Positions 37,129-48,954 are shown, counted from the first letter of the stretch. The stretch is DNA of 64,000 bases from Mesorhizobium sp. PAMC28654 (GCF_020616515.1 NZ_CP085135.1:868001-932000), one strand, 5' to 3'. Numbers and translations: made by a program. Notes: generated from the letters alone by a model not told the origin.

Positions 37129-37848
37129 ATGCAAGGCCCGACCATATGGACGCTTCTCAGCTGGGGACCTGATGGCTGGTCGGACGATATCGCCTATGGT
37201 GCGATGGTCACCATTGCACTGGCGCTCGCAACACTCCCCATCGGCTTGACGATCGGTTTTTTCATAGCGTTGGCCAAACAGTCCAGCGAACCATCGCTGC
37301 GTCTCGCTGCCAACATCTACACCACTGTCTTCCGTGGCCTGCCGGAACTGGTGACGCTTTTCCTGTTTTTCTTCGGCATGCCGATCCTGCTGCAGCACCT
37401 CGTCAGATATTTCCGGCCTGACGCGACCATCGACGTCAACAGTTTCGTCGCTGGCATGATCGTGCTTGCGCTGATCTTCTCGTCCTATGCCAGCGAGGTG
37501 TTCCTGTCTGCCTTCAGGGCCATACCGAAGGGCCAGTATGAGGGCGGATACTCCATCGGGTTGTCGAACTGGCAAACCATGCTCAAGGTGATCTTGCCGC
37601 AACTGTTGCGTATCGCATTTCCTGGCCTCGAAAACTGCTGGCTCAGCCTGCTCAAGGACACGTCACTGGTTTCTGTGGTGAATCTGGCTGAAACGCTGCG
37701 CAATGCCAGTGTGGCCGCCCGGGTCACGAAGCATGCATTCCTGTTCTATAGCGTAGCCGCCCTGGTCTTTCTTGCCCTTGCCATTGTCTCGTCCTTCGCC
37801 ACCGGCGCTATCCTGCGCTCGCTCGGCAAGCGGGAGGCGCAACGATGA
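37129..37848 (+). CDS. Amino acid ABC transporter permease (HisQ/OccQ type)
   Basis: A 239-aa inner-membrane permease of the HisMQ family with about five membrane segments and the EAA-loop region (FRAIPKGQYEGGYSIGLS; LPQLLRIAFPGLENCWLSLL). It would form half of the channel for the amino acid binding protein. It overlaps the second permease by 4 bases (ATGA). GGGGAG lies about 14 bases upstream of the ATG. Confidence 0.92.
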   Translation: MQGPTIWTLLSWGPDGWSDDIAYGAMVTIALALATLPIGLTIGFFIALAKQSSEPSLRLAANIYTTVFRGLPELVTLFLFFFGMPILLQHLVRYFRPDATIDVNSFVAGMIVLALIFSSYASEVFLSAFRAIPKGQYEGGYSIGLSNWQTMLKVILPQLLRIAFPGLENCWLSLLKDTSLVSVVNLAETLRNASVAARVTKHAFLFYSVAALVFLALAIVSSFATGAILRSLGKREAQR

Positions 37849-38666
37849 GCGCGGCAGCGACCATGGTCGAACGCCCCCCACCCCAGATGCGGGGTTGGCC
37901 ACGCAGCCGCATCATCGGCTACGCTCTTGTTGGCTTCTGGATCGCTTTCGGCCTGGGCATCATTGCCTATCTGGTGTCCGCGTGGAATCCGGCTTTCTTC
38001 GCCAAATATGCGCCTGCCTATCTCCAGGGATTGGGAGTAACCTTATCGCTGGTCGCCATCTCCATGGTGCTTGGCGCGATCCTGTCGCTGCCGGTAGCCT
38101 ATGGTCGCATGTCGAAGAACCAGGTCCTTTCCGGGCTTGCTTATTGCTACGTCTACTTCTTCCGCGGCACACCGCTACTCGTGCAGACCTATCTGGTTTA
38201 TTACGGATTGGGCTCGTTCAGGTCAGAGCTCGAAATGGTCGGCCTGTGGGATTTCTTCAAGAATGCCTTCAATTGCGGCGTCTTCGCTTTTGCTCTCAAC
38301 ACCGCCGCATACCAGGCCGAAATCTTGCGCGGCGCCATCGAGAGCGTGCCCAGGGGCCAGTGGGAAGGTGCCGCGTCACTTGGCCTGCACAGGCTACAGA
38401 CGCTGCGCAAGATCATCCTTCCGCAAGCGCTGATTGTAGCCTTGCGACCTTACGGCAACGAGCTGATCCTGATGATCAAGGCCTCCGCGATCGTCGCCAT
38501 CATCACCGTGTATGACCTGATGGGCATGGCAAAGCTGGCCTATGCCAACTCCTTCGACATCCAGGCCTATATCTGGGTAGCCATCGTCTATCTGGTGATC
38601 GTCGAGATACTGCGCCACGGCGTCGAGTGGATTGAACGTCGCATCACCATCCACCTGAAGCGCTGA
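37845..38666 (+). CDS. Amino acid ABC transporter permease (HisM/OccM type)
   Basis: A 273-aa permease, the partner of the preceding gene, with the EAA loop AAYQAEILRGAIESVPRGQ and LPQALIVALRPYGNELI. The N-terminus is longer than in HisM, with a proline-rich start. Normally an ATPase gene (hisP-like) follows; none is found before the next, unrelated gene, so the ATPase must be shared or encoded elsewhere. Confidence 0.92.
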   Translation: MSAAATMVERPPPQMRGWPRSRIIGYALVGFWIAFGLGIIAYLVSAWNPAFFAKYAPAYLQGLGVTLSLVAISMVLGAILSLPVAYGRMSKNQVLSGLAYCYVYFFRGTPLLVQTYLVYYGLGSFRSELEMVGLWDFFKNAFNCGVFAFALNTAAYQAEILRGAIESVPRGQWEGAASLGLHRLQTLRKIILPQALIVALRPYGNELILMIKASAIVAIITVYDLMGMAKLAYANSFDIQAYIWVAIVYLVIVEILRHGVEWIERRITIHLKR

Positions 38667-38779
38667 TCATTTTCAATTCAGCTGTGCCAGTCGATCAGCT
38701 TACGCGCGTCTTGACGAATTGAACGCAGAGCCTAGAGCTTTTGCAGCAAAATTCTGTTTTCATTCTGAAGGGCAAGCTC

Positions 38780-39649
38780 ATGGCATCTGTGGCATTTCTC
38801 GGTCTTGGCGTCATGGGCTATCCGATGGCCGGACACCTGAAAAACAAGGGCGGCCACGATGTCACCGTTTACAACCGCACCAAGGCCAAAGCCGAGCAAT
38901 GGGTTGGCCAGCACGGCGGCAACCTTGCCGCGACACCGGCTGAGGCGGCCAAGGACAAGGACTTTGTCTTTTCCTGCGTCGGCAATGACGATGATCTCCG
39001 CTCGGTGACGATCGGCCCGGACGGCGCCTTCCAGGCGATGAAGAAGGGTTCGGTTTTCATCGACAACACCACGGCCTCGGCGGAGGTTGCACGCGAACTG
39101 GCGCAGGCCGCGCAAGAGGGCGGGTTTTCGTTTCTCGACGCGCCTGTCTCCGGGGGCCAGGCCGGCGCCGAGAACGGCGTGCTGACGGTCATGGTCGGTG
39201 GCGAGCAGGACGCTTTCGACAAGGCCAGGCCGATCATCGATGCCTTTGCGCGAATGGTCGGGCTGATGGGCACGGCAGGCGCCGGCCAGCTCACCAAGAT
39301 GATCAACCAGATCTGCATTGCCGGGCTGGTGCAGGGCCTGTCGGAAGGCATCCATTTCGGCAAAAAGGCCGGGCTCGACATCGAAAAGGTCATCGAGGTG
39401 ATCTCCAAAGGCGCGGCGGGCTCCTGGCAGATGGAAAACCGGCACAAGACGATGAATGCCGGAAAATACGATTTCGGCTTCGCCGTCGACTGGATGCGCA
39501 AGGATCTTGGCATCTGTCTGTCGGAGGCTGACCGTAACGGCGCCAAACTGCCGGTGACGGCGCTTGTCGACCAGTTCTACAAGGATGTGCAGACAATGGG
39601 CGGCAAGCGCTGGGACACGTCCTCGCTGCTGGCGCGCCTGGAAAAATAG
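38780..39649 (+). CDS. 3-hydroxyisobutyrate dehydrogenase family NAD(P)-dependent oxidoreductase
   Basis: A 289-aa beta-hydroxyacid dehydrogenase. The cofactor motif is FLGLGVMGYPMAGHL; the substrate-binding block is DAPVSGGQAGAENGVLTVM; the catalytic lysine lies in GAGQLTKMINQI. The start at 38780 is supported by GAAGGG seven bases upstream; the track frame extends 13 residues too far. Exact substrate (3-hydroxyisobutyrate, tartronate semialdehyde or a related acid) is not determinable. Confidence 0.9.
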   Translation: MASVAFLGLGVMGYPMAGHLKNKGGHDVTVYNRTKAKAEQWVGQHGGNLAATPAEAAKDKDFVFSCVGNDDDLRSVTIGPDGAFQAMKKGSVFIDNTTASAEVARELAQAAQEGGFSFLDAPVSGGQAGAENGVLTVMVGGEQDAFDKARPIIDAFARMVGLMGTAGAGQLTKMINQICIAGLVQGLSEGIHFGKKAGLDIEKVIEVISKGAAGSWQMENRHKTMNAGKYDFGFAVDWMRKDLGICLSEADRNGAKLPVTALVDQFYKDVQTMGGKRWDTSSLLARLEK

Positions 39650-39657
39650 GCATTGCC

Positions 39658-40369
39658 GTGGCCGAGCTCTCACCCCGATCCAGCGCGGAGGAGATTGTCG
39701 CTCACCTTCGCTCGATAGGCTCGGAGGAAAACCGTGCCGGCATGGTGCGGTTCGGCATCAACACCGCAACGGCACTCGGCATTAGCAATGCAGTCCTGGA
39801 CCCTCTTGCCCGACGCGTTAAGCGGAACCATGAGCGCTCGCTGAAGCTGTGGCAGAGCGGCATTCGCGAGGCGCGACTGCTGGCTGTCTTCACCGACGAG
39901 CCGCCAAAGGTCACTGTCGAACAATGCCGGCTCTGGGCCAGCGATATGGATTCGTGGGAAGTCGTCGACACTGTCTCCTACCTGTTCGCCATGACGCCAT
40001 TCTGGCGCGAACGTGTCGAGGAATTCGCTGAAGACCAGCGCGAATTCGTGCGACGCACCGCCTTTTCCATGCTGGCATACGCAGCAGTGCATCTGAAAAA
40101 TGAGCCGGACGCGACATTCACGTCCTATCTGCCCCTTGTCGAGTTGCATGCCGTCGACGAGCGCAACTTCGTCAAGAAGGCGGTCAACTGGGCGCTCAGG
40201 CAGATCGGCAAGCGATCGATGGAATTGCATGCCCCTGCCCTTGGCCTCGCGCAAACTGGCTGCTTCGAACGACAAGACCGAGCGTTGGATCGGCAAGGAC
40301 GCCGTGAAGGAATTGACCGCCGCAAAAACACTCGAGCGGCTGGCGGCAAAGACAAAGTCCAGGATATGA
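39658..40369 (+). pseudogene. AlkD-like DNA alkylation repair protein, frameshifted
   Basis: A HEAT-repeat DNA glycosylase-like protein of about 237 aa. The N-terminal three quarters (SSAEEIVAHLRSIGSEENRA ... FVKKAVNWALRQIGKRSMEL) are in one frame; the end (KLAASNDKTERWIGKDAVKE, then LTAAKTLERLAAKTKSRI) is in another. The switch is at the CGCGC/AAA stretch 40247-40255, best explained by a 2-base loss or 1-base gain. As given, the frame runs into the downstream acetyltransferase and makes a false fusion. The natural stop (40367-40369) overlaps the next start as ATGA. Confidence 0.85.
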
Positions 40370-40905
40370 CCGAACTGGATTTCGTTCCCGTCACCGGGAA
40401 GACTTGGCCGGATTTCGAAACCCTGTTCGAGCAGCCGGGGAGCCCGAAATTCTGCTGGTGCACGAGCTGGCGAGACCTCCCCGACCGCCAGTCGGCCGAC
40501 AGCGCCGATAAGAAGAAGGCGATGGCCGCGATCGTCGCGGCCGGCACGCCGGTGGGCATCATTGCCCGTTCGGGCTCCGAGGTCATCGGCTGGTGCTCGG
40601 TCGCGCCGCGCGTGACATTTCGGAAACTATCGCCCGATCAGAACGATGAAGAGAAGGGCATCTGGTCGATCGTCTGCTTCTTCGTTGTCCGTGCTCGCCG
40701 CAATGGCGGTATCGGCGCGGCATTGCTCGACGCGGCTATAAATCACGCCTTCAAGAGCGGCGCGTCCGCTATCGAGGCCTATCCCGTCGATCCGGAATCG
40801 CCAAGCTTTCGTTTCATGGGCTTCAAACCGATGTTCGCCGCGCGCGGATTTCGCGCGACCGGCACGGCCGGTTCTCGGCGAAATGTGATGCGGCTCGACG
40901 GTTGA
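40366..40905 (+). CDS. GNAT-family N-acetyltransferase
   Basis: A 179-aa acetyltransferase starting MTELDFVPVTGKTWPDFETL. The acetyl-CoA motif is RRNGGIGAALLDAAINHA, preceded by the IVCFFVVRARR strand. The central block FCWCTSWRD contains two cysteines and is common in this GNAT subgroup. It is coupled to the damaged AlkD-like gene by an ATGA overlap, which suggests a shared operon. Substrate unknown. Confidence 0.88.
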   Translation: MTELDFVPVTGKTWPDFETLFEQPGSPKFCWCTSWRDLPDRQSADSADKKKAMAAIVAAGTPVGIIARSGSEVIGWCSVAPRVTFRKLSPDQNDEEKGIWSIVCFFVVRARRNGGIGAALLDAAINHAFKSGASAIEAYPVDPESPSFRFMGFKPMFAARGFRATGTAGSRRNVMRLDG

Positions 40906-40954
40906 CGCAGACGGACGGTTGGTTTTACCTCGCCGTGACAAAGGGATACGCTCG

Positions 40955-41527
40955 ATGAGCATCCGTCTCAAATCGATGGCGAACCTGGCAGCAGCGTTGC
41001 TCATGGCCGTTGTCCCAGCCAATGCCGCAGCCGAGACCACCCACATATTCTGGAAGGATCTGCGACCGGCGGCGCAAGCCCCCGCGGAAAGTGCCGGACT
41101 ACCGATGATCGCGGCCAAAATGCCCGACCATGGCGAAACCTTGTCCGTCAATCTGCAGGACAAGACCGTTCAACTGGCCGGCTATGCGCTGCCGGTCGAC
41201 CGTGACGGCGACCTTGTCTATCAGTTCCTGCTGGTGCCGTGGACAGGTGCCTGCAGCCATATGCCAACACCGCCCCCCAACCAGATCGTGCTCGTCACGC
41301 CGGCCCAACCCTACAGGATGTCGGAAGCCTACCAGCCGGTTTCCGTCACCGGTGCGCTGAAACCGGACATGGAGAAGAGCCAGCTCTTCATCCTCGATGG
41401 CGTCAGCATCATCCAGTCTGGCTATACGGTGCGCAAGGCCAACGTAGTGAGTGTCGACAACGTGCCGGACACCGTCACCCTGCCGGTGAACTCACCTTGG
41501 ACTTTCCTGAACAAAAAGAAGAACTGA
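40955..41527 (+). CDS. DUF3299 domain-containing secreted protein
   Basis: A 190-aa exported protein with a signal peptide (MANLAAALLMAVVPANAAA) and a DUF3299 domain, recognised by FLLVPWTGACSHMPTPPPNQ and the QDKTVQLAGYALPVDRDGD region. The cysteine-histidine block resembles a metal site. In other proteobacteria DUF3299 proteins occur near ABC export systems of unknown substrate. Here it stands alone. The start at 40955 is preferred over the longer frame because it opens the signal peptide. Confidence 0.82.
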   Translation: MSIRLKSMANLAAALLMAVVPANAAAETTHIFWKDLRPAAQAPAESAGLPMIAAKMPDHGETLSVNLQDKTVQLAGYALPVDRDGDLVYQFLLVPWTGACSHMPTPPPNQIVLVTPAQPYRMSEAYQPVSVTGALKPDMEKSQLFILDGVSIIQSGYTVRKANVVSVDNVPDTVTLPVNSPWTFLNKKKN

Positions 41528-41548
41528 GCGGCACGCGCCCTATTTCCA

Positions 41549-42040
41549 TCAGGCGGCGTTCGCGCCTGACTCCTTGTCCAGCAGCATGTAGTCCAGCGGC
41601 ATCTCGGTCGTGTACTTGATCTGCTCCATGGCGAAGGAGGACGACACGTCACGGATTTCGATCTTGGCGATCAGCCGCTTGTAGAAAGCGTCATAGGCGG
41701 CAATGTCGGGCACCACCACGCGCAGCAGATAATCGACGTCGCCGCTCATGCGGTAGAATTCGACCACTTCGGGAAATTCCTGGATGACTTCCGAAAAGCG
41801 CCGCAGCCATTCATGGCTGTGTGAATTGGTGCGGATCGACACGAACACCGTGACGCGCACATTGACCTTCTCGTGATCGAGGATGGCGACGCGCCGCTTG
41901 ATGACGCCCTCTTCCTCGAGCTTCTGGATACGCCGCCAGCACGGCGTGGTCGACAGCCCGACCTTCTTGGCGACATCGGCGACCGCGAGTGTCGCGTCCT
42001 CCTGCAAGAGGCGGAGAATTTTTCTATCAAGGCGGTCCAT
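41549..42040 (-). CDS. Lrp/AsnC-family transcriptional regulator
   Basis: A 163-aa Lrp-type regulator: N-terminal HTH (LDRKILRLLQEDATLAVADVA, with VGLSTTPCWRRIQKLEEEG as recognition helix) and a C-terminal RAM/AsnC ligand domain (FYRMSGDVDYLLRVVVPD). The ribosome binding site GGGAGC lies 6 bases before the ATG. About 210 bases of non-coding sequence lie upstream and probably hold its promoter. It is close to Lrp itself in pattern; the effector is unknown. Confidence 0.92.
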   Translation of the reverse strand: MDRLDRKILRLLQEDATLAVADVAKKVGLSTTPCWRRIQKLEEEGVIKRRVAILDHEKVNVRVTVFVSIRTNSHSHEWLRRFSEVIQEFPEVVEFYRMSGDVDYLLRVVVPDIAAYDAFYKRLIAKIEIRDVSSSFAMEQIKYTTEMPLDYMLLDKESGANAA

Positions 42041-42248
42041 TGGGTGCTCCCTGGTGCATGTCGCCCAAAAGTGCGCAGCGGTTTTGGGTCAACGACATGC
42101 AGAAACAAGAATTCAAAGTGCTTCACGGCTTCCCTTCAGCCGCGACGCGCTTGGGGAATAGATTGCTTATGATCCGCCTTACTTCGCCCTTTCACAAGAA
42201 AGAAATTCTGCCGATTATGGAAAAAGCGAGTGTTTTCTTCCTGAAAGC

Positions 42249-42866
42249 TCAGCCAAGGCGATAGCGGATTTCCGTTCTCAGAAATGGCAGCAAATCCATT
42301 TCAAACCATGGATTCTGTTTCAACCAGCCGCTGTTGCGCCAGGATGGATGCGGCAATGGCAGCACTTTTGTGTTGCTGGGCGCATCCCAGATGGCACGCC
42401 AGTCCATCACCGTTTCCGTCAGGGACGGACGGCGCGTGGCGCCCATGTGCCAGGATTGCGCATAGATGCCGATCGTCAGCACAAGGTCGATTCGCGGCAT
42501 CAGCGCCATCAAGGGAGCGCGCCATGCCGGCGCGCATTCGCGGCGCGGCGGCAGGTCGCCGCCCTTCGCATCCTGGCCGGGAAAACAGAAGCCCATCGGC
42601 ACGATCGCGAACTTTTCAATGTCGTAGAACTCTTCGCTGCTGACACCCAACCAGCTCCGCAGCCGGTCACCGGAGGCATCCGTGAACGGCATGCCCGTGA
42701 TGTGGACTTTTGTGCCCGGCGCCTGGCTGGCGATCAGGATGCGAGCGTTTGATGAGGGCCTCAGCACCGGGCGCGGCTCATGCGGAAGCGGCCGGCCGAT
42801 CGGATTTTCGACACAGATGCGGCAGGCGCGAACTCTCGCCGCGAAGGTTTCCAGCTCTGTACCCAT
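42249..42866 (-). CDS. Uracil-DNA glycosylase family protein
   Basis: A 205-aa protein of the uracil-DNA glycosylase superfamily (family 4-like). The N-terminal CRIC pair and a later cysteine in PPRRECAPAW could hold an Fe-S cluster; the motif-1 region is IASQAPGTKVHITGMPFTD and the C-terminal motif is LPLPHPSWRNSGWL with its catalytic-type histidine. It is two bases downstream of the GST gene on the same strand. Whether it is an active glycosylase cannot be settled from sequence alone. Confidence 0.85.
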   Translation of the reverse strand: MGTELETFAARVRACRICVENPIGRPLPHEPRPVLRPSSNARILIASQAPGTKVHITGMPFTDASGDRLRSWLGVSSEEFYDIEKFAIVPMGFCFPGQDAKGGDLPPRRECAPAWRAPLMALMPRIDLVLTIGIYAQSWHMGATRRPSLTETVMDWRAIWDAPSNTKVLPLPHPSWRNSGWLKQNPWFEMDLLPFLRTEIRYRLG

Positions 42867-42868
42867 GC

Positions 42869-43480
42869 TCAGGCGGCGGCGCTCGGTCGGCTCGAAACTG
42901 CCTGGTGCCATCGCAGCACATTGGTGCAATCTTCCGGAACCTTGATGCGCGCTGGCTTCATGAAATCGACCGCGATCAGCCCGGTGATATCGGCGATCGA
43001 ATAGGTGTCGCCGGCCACGAATTGCCGGCCTGCCAGTTCGCTATCGAGGACCTTCAGGAATTCAACGGCTTTCGGCTTGTTGGCCTCGCCCCATTCGGCA
43101 ATTTGCGGGATTTCCCATTCCTTCATCGCCGGATGGATGTGACGAAAGGCCTGCGCGATACAGGAGAGCAGGTTGAACTCCATGCGCCTCTGCCACATCT
43201 CCACCTGCGCCTTGCCTACAGCGCCGCGCCCGAACAGCGCCGGCTCCGGATGCAGTTCCTCAAAGTAGCGGCAGATGGCCACCGATTCCGTGATAACGGT
43301 GCCATCATCGAGCTCGAGCACCGGCAGCCGACGGAGCGGATTGCGTGAGCTGACCGCCTGCTGCCTGTGCTCCAGCGCACCCATGTCGACCGGCACGATG
43401 GGAACCTCAAGGCCCTTTTCGGCCAGGAAGACGCGAACCCGTCTTGGGTTGGGCGCTCGGCCACCGTCGAAGAGCTTCAT
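42869..43480 (-). CDS. Glutathione S-transferase
   Basis: A 203-aa glutathione S-transferase with the thioredoxin-like N-terminal domain (MKLFDGGRAPNPRRVRVFLA; NPLRRLPVLELDDGTVITES, where ES binds glutathione) and an all-helical C-terminal domain (DTYSIADITGLIAVDFM, the conserved N-capping box). The start at 43480 has GGAGG 7 bases upstream; the open frame extends further but is not protein-like. It probably forms an operon with the uracil-DNA glycosylase gene. Substrate unknown. Confidence 0.9.
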   Translation of the reverse strand: MKLFDGGRAPNPRRVRVFLAEKGLEVPIVPVDMGALEHRQQAVSSRNPLRRLPVLELDDGTVITESVAICRYFEELHPEPALFGRGAVGKAQVEMWQRRMEFNLLSCIAQAFRHIHPAMKEWEIPQIAEWGEANKPKAVEFLKVLDSELAGRQFVAGDTYSIADITGLIAVDFMKPARIKVPEDCTNVLRWHQAVSSRPSAAA

Positions 43481-43523
43481 CAAGTCCTCCCTGTTGTTGT
43501 CCGGGCGAATTATACGGTGCCGG

Positions 43524-44147
43524 TCACCAGAAGCGAAAAAATTCTCGCAAGGCATCGCCGATCGAAGCCAGGCTGCCATGCTCTCTCTCGGCCAGTTGGC
43601 CGTTGTGGCTTGCGCGCCATGTCCGTGGTTGATCGAAGGTGCCGGCCCAGATGCCGGCCTTGCCGGCTCGCGCCGCCGCCGCCTCGGCTTCGAAATCGCC
43701 ATAGGCGACCGCCCAGCCCGCCGCCACCTGCGAACGGTTGAGATCCACGCCTCCTGCCTCGCAATCGCCCAGTAGCCTGCCATATCGGTCGCGTTGCCAG
43801 CCAGTACAGGAAACGGGCCTGCCGGCGATCAACCGCACCAGCGACTGACGCGAAAGCTTGCCGCAGGCATAGTCGGCGCCGTCCTTGCGACAGGTCTGCG
43901 AATATTCAGGCGCATCGATGCCGCGCATCCTGATGCGCTCGCCGGCGAGTGTGATCGAATCGCCGTCCGCGACGACAGCAACGCCTTCCGTTTTCCGCGC
44001 CTCCATTCGGTCGAGGCGCGCCGCCAACAAGATGAGCAGGCCGAGGAGGATGACGGTCAGGCCATAGTCGGCCAGCTTGCGCCACGCGCTTCGCGGAGCT
44101 GGCGGAATAGTTCGCCGCCGCGACCTCCCGGACCAAGAACGGCTCAT
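43524..44147 (-). CDS. Thermonuclease-like (SNase) membrane-anchored protein
   Basis: A 207-aa protein with one N-terminal membrane segment (YGLTVILLGLLILLAARL) followed by a staphylococcal-nuclease-like domain. Catalytic-type residues are visible in VVADGDSITLAGERIRMRGI, APEYSQTC and WQRDRYGRLLGDC. It would be a periplasmic nuclease tethered to the inner membrane. Rhizobia often carry several such proteins. It is divergent from the histidine kinase gene. Confidence 0.85.
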   Translation of the reverse strand: MSRSWSGRSRRRTIPPAPRSAWRKLADYGLTVILLGLLILLAARLDRMEARKTEGVAVVADGDSITLAGERIRMRGIDAPEYSQTCRKDGADYACGKLSRQSLVRLIAGRPVSCTGWQRDRYGRLLGDCEAGGVDLNRSQVAAGWAVAYGDFEAEAAAARAGKAGIWAGTFDQPRTWRASHNGQLAEREHGSLASIGDALREFFRFW

Positions 44148-44222
44148 ATGGCAAACCGTTGGTTAATCATTCGAACGTAGCTTAACACTTTGAAACCGCT
44201 GCCCGCATAAATTGAAGTTTCC

Positions 44223-45746
<1,524 letters not shown>

Positions 45747-45750
45747 ACGC

Positions 45751-46749
45751 CTATCCGCGAACTGCTGCCGCCATGCCCGAACTGGTCAGCGCAGCGGCCT
45801 TCACCAGACCTGCAGCAAGGGCGGCTCCTACCCCCTCGCCATGGCTCATCCCCAGGTCGAAAATCGGGCGAAGTCCAAGCCGCTCGGCAGCGGGGGCGTG
45901 CGCGGGTTCGGTCGAGAGGCTGGCAAGCAGGCAGTGATCGAGGGCGGCGGGATTGGCCGCATACAGCACTGCCGCGGCCGCAGTCGCCGCAAACCCGTCG
46001 AGCAGCACCGGGATCTTCTGCATGCGTGCGGCGAGGATGGCACCGGCGATCGCGGCAAGCTCGCGACCGCCGACACGGCGCAATGCTTCCAGCGGATCAC
46101 GGAGATTGGCACCGTGGAAGGCAAGTGCCGTGTCGACCACGCCTGCCTTGCGCGCCTGCATCGCCGCATTGGCGCCGGATCCAGGACCGACCCAATCCCT
46201 GCCCCTGCCCCCGAACAGCGCTGCAAGCAGCGCGGCGGCAACAGTGGAATTGCCGACGCCGAGGTCGCCAAGGCAAATGAGATCGGTGCCGCCGGCAATG
46301 GCTTCCATGCCGAAGGCCATGGTGGCGGCGCAGCCGCGCTCGTCGAGCGCGGCATCCTGCGTGATGTCGGCCGTCGGAATGTGCAGCGCCAGGTCGAACA
46401 CCTTCAGGCCAAGATCATTGCCGATGCAGACCTGGTTGATCGCCGCTCCGCCGGCCGCGCACAGCTCGACCGCGTTCGCCGTGGCCGCCACCGGCCGCGG
46501 AGAAATGCCGTGACGGGTCACGCCATGGTTTCCGGCAAAGATGGCCACCAGCGGCCGGTTCACCGCAGGTGGCGCACGACCGCTCCAGGCCGCGAGCCAC
46601 GCGGCGATATCCTCGATTCGGCCGAGCGAGCCTTGCGGTTTGTCCGCCTTCGAAAACAGCAGGCGCACGCGTTCCACAGCTGTCATATCGGCGGCTGGCA
46701 GGCTCGCCAGCAGATTGCGAAAATCGTCGAGAGGCAGCGCACTGGTCAT
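45751..46749 (-). CDS. cobT: Nicotinate-nucleotide-dimethylbenzimidazole phosphoribosyltransferase
   Basis: A 332-aa CobT that makes alpha-ribazole phosphate, the lower ligand of cobalamin. Seen: FAGNHGVTRHGIS, GDLGVGNSTVAAALLAALFG and the catalytic-glutamate block GMSHGEGVGAALAAGLV. Its stop lies only four bases after the kinase stop on the other strand (convergent). No cobalamin riboswitch was recognised upstream. Single gene; the rest of the cobalamin pathway is not in the window. Confidence 0.94.
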   Translation of the reverse strand: MTSALPLDDFRNLLASLPAADMTAVERVRLLFSKADKPQGSLGRIEDIAAWLAAWSGRAPPAVNRPLVAIFAGNHGVTRHGISPRPVAATANAVELCAAGGAAINQVCIGNDLGLKVFDLALHIPTADITQDAALDERGCAATMAFGMEAIAGGTDLICLGDLGVGNSTVAAALLAALFGGRGRDWVGPGSGANAAMQARKAGVVDTALAFHGANLRDPLEALRRVGGRELAAIAGAILAARMQKIPVLLDGFAATAAAAVLYAANPAALDHCLLASLSTEPAHAPAAERLGLRPIFDLGMSHGEGVGAALAAGLVKAAALTSSGMAAAVRG

Positions 46750-46930
46750 ATCGGTCCTGATCCTTGGAATCGATCAGCGGCATAGCTGCGTTGTCTTGTC
46801 GACACAACCTCCCGGCATTGGCGCGAACGCGGTTGTAGACGGCGGAATCCGAAGAGCTTGCATTGGCCCGGCCGTTGCACCATGTGGAAGGGAACAAGGG
46901 CTTCCGCACGGAAGTCTTCAAGAGAAAGTC

Positions 46931-47164
46931 ATGACGGCCATCGAATCTCCGTGCATCCTGGTTTGTTCAATCGACATGAAAACCGGCTTCTGTTTCGGTT
47001 GCGGTCGCACACGCGATGAAATCGGCGCGTGGATCAGCATGACGCCGGAAACGCGACGAGGGGTCATGGCCGAACTGCCTGCCCGCCTGGAAACGGTGGA
47101 GCGCCGGCCGCGCCGCGAAACGCGCCGCACGCGCATGGCGCGCGAACGCGACGCACTCTCATGA
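46931..47164 (+). CDS. DUF1289 domain-containing protein
   Basis: A 77-aa protein with the DUF1289 cysteine block (SPCILVCSIDMKTGFCFGCG) and RTRDEIGAWISMTPETRRGV. Four cysteines suggest a metal site. The rest is a basic C-terminus. The start at 46931 has GAGAAAG upstream. It lies 13 bases before the aspartic protease gene, an arrangement seen in other Rhizobiales. Confidence 0.88.
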   Translation: MTAIESPCILVCSIDMKTGFCFGCGRTRDEIGAWISMTPETRRGVMAELPARLETVERRPRRETRRTRMARERDALS

Positions 47165-47177
47165 ACTGGCCGCGCCC

Positions 47178-47882
47178 ATGAACCGTCTGTTCTGGATATT
47201 GATGGCCGTGATCGGAGTAGGCGCGGCCCTGCTCATGTTCAACGATTCCGCCGGCAGCACGATGGGCGTCGAGAATTACGATTTCGGACGGCTGATCTGG
47301 CTTGGTGCATTTGCCGCACTCATCGGCTCGGGTTTGCTTCGGTCAGGCAGGCCGATGGGCGACATGCTTAGAAATCTCGCCGCATGGGCGGCAATCGTGC
47401 TGGTGCTGATCGCCGGCTATCAATATCGCTATGAATTGCAGGATGTCGCCAGCCGAGTGACAGCCGGTCTTGTTCCCGGCAGCCCGCTTGCGCTGGGCCT
47501 GGAAGATGGCCGGGCCACCGTGTCGCTGGACAAGGCTGACAATGGCCATTTCGAAGCGCGCATCCTGGTCAACGGCACGGCGGTCCGGGCCTTGGTCGAC
47601 ACTGGCGCGACCAGCACGGTGCTGACCGCCCAGGACGCCCGCGCAGCCGGGTTTGACCCGGATAAACTCAACTTCACCATACCGGTTTCCACGGCCAACG
47701 GCATGGCGCGCGCCGCGGCGGTAAGGACGGACGAACTCGCGATCGGCGGTATCGTGCGCAAGAACATGTCGGTCATGGTTGCCGCACCCGGCGCACTCGG
47801 CCAGAGCCTGCTCGGCATGAATTTTATCGGCTCGCTGTCTGGCTTCGACGTGCGCGGTGACCGGATGATCCTCAGGGATTGA
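47178..47882 (+). CDS. TIGR02281-family clan AA aspartic protease
   Basis: A 234-aa retropepsin-like protein with three N-terminal membrane segments (LFWILMAVIGVGAALLMF, LIWLGAFAALIGSGLL, NLAAWAAIVLVLIAGY) and a single protease domain with ALVDTGATSTVLTAQDA. A second conserved region is SLLGMNFIGSLSGFDVRGDR. It should face the periplasm. It follows the DUF1289 gene and is convergent with dusA; the stop is followed by two short repeats of the GATTGATCCCGGTCAA type. Confidence 0.88.
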   Translation: MNRLFWILMAVIGVGAALLMFNDSAGSTMGVENYDFGRLIWLGAFAALIGSGLLRSGRPMGDMLRNLAAWAAIVLVLIAGYQYRYELQDVASRVTAGLVPGSPLALGLEDGRATVSLDKADNGHFEARILVNGTAVRALVDTGATSTVLTAQDARAAGFDPDKLNFTIPVSTANGMARAAAVRTDELAIGGIVRKNMSVMVAAPGALGQSLLGMNFIGSLSGFDVRGDRMILRD

Positions 47883-47936
47883 TCCCGGTCAAGCGGCTTC
47901 GATTGATCCCGGTCAAATCCGCTTCGATTGACCCTG

Positions 47937-48954
<1,018 letters not shown>

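Noticed and set aside
39658..40905. A 415-aa fusion of a DNA alkylation repair protein with an acetyltransferase
   Set aside because: The true end of the repair protein is in another frame and overlaps the acetyltransferase start as ATGA, so the fusion comes from an indel.
46750..46930. A possible cobalamin riboswitch before cobT
   Set aside because: The B12-box consensus was not found in the short upstream region.
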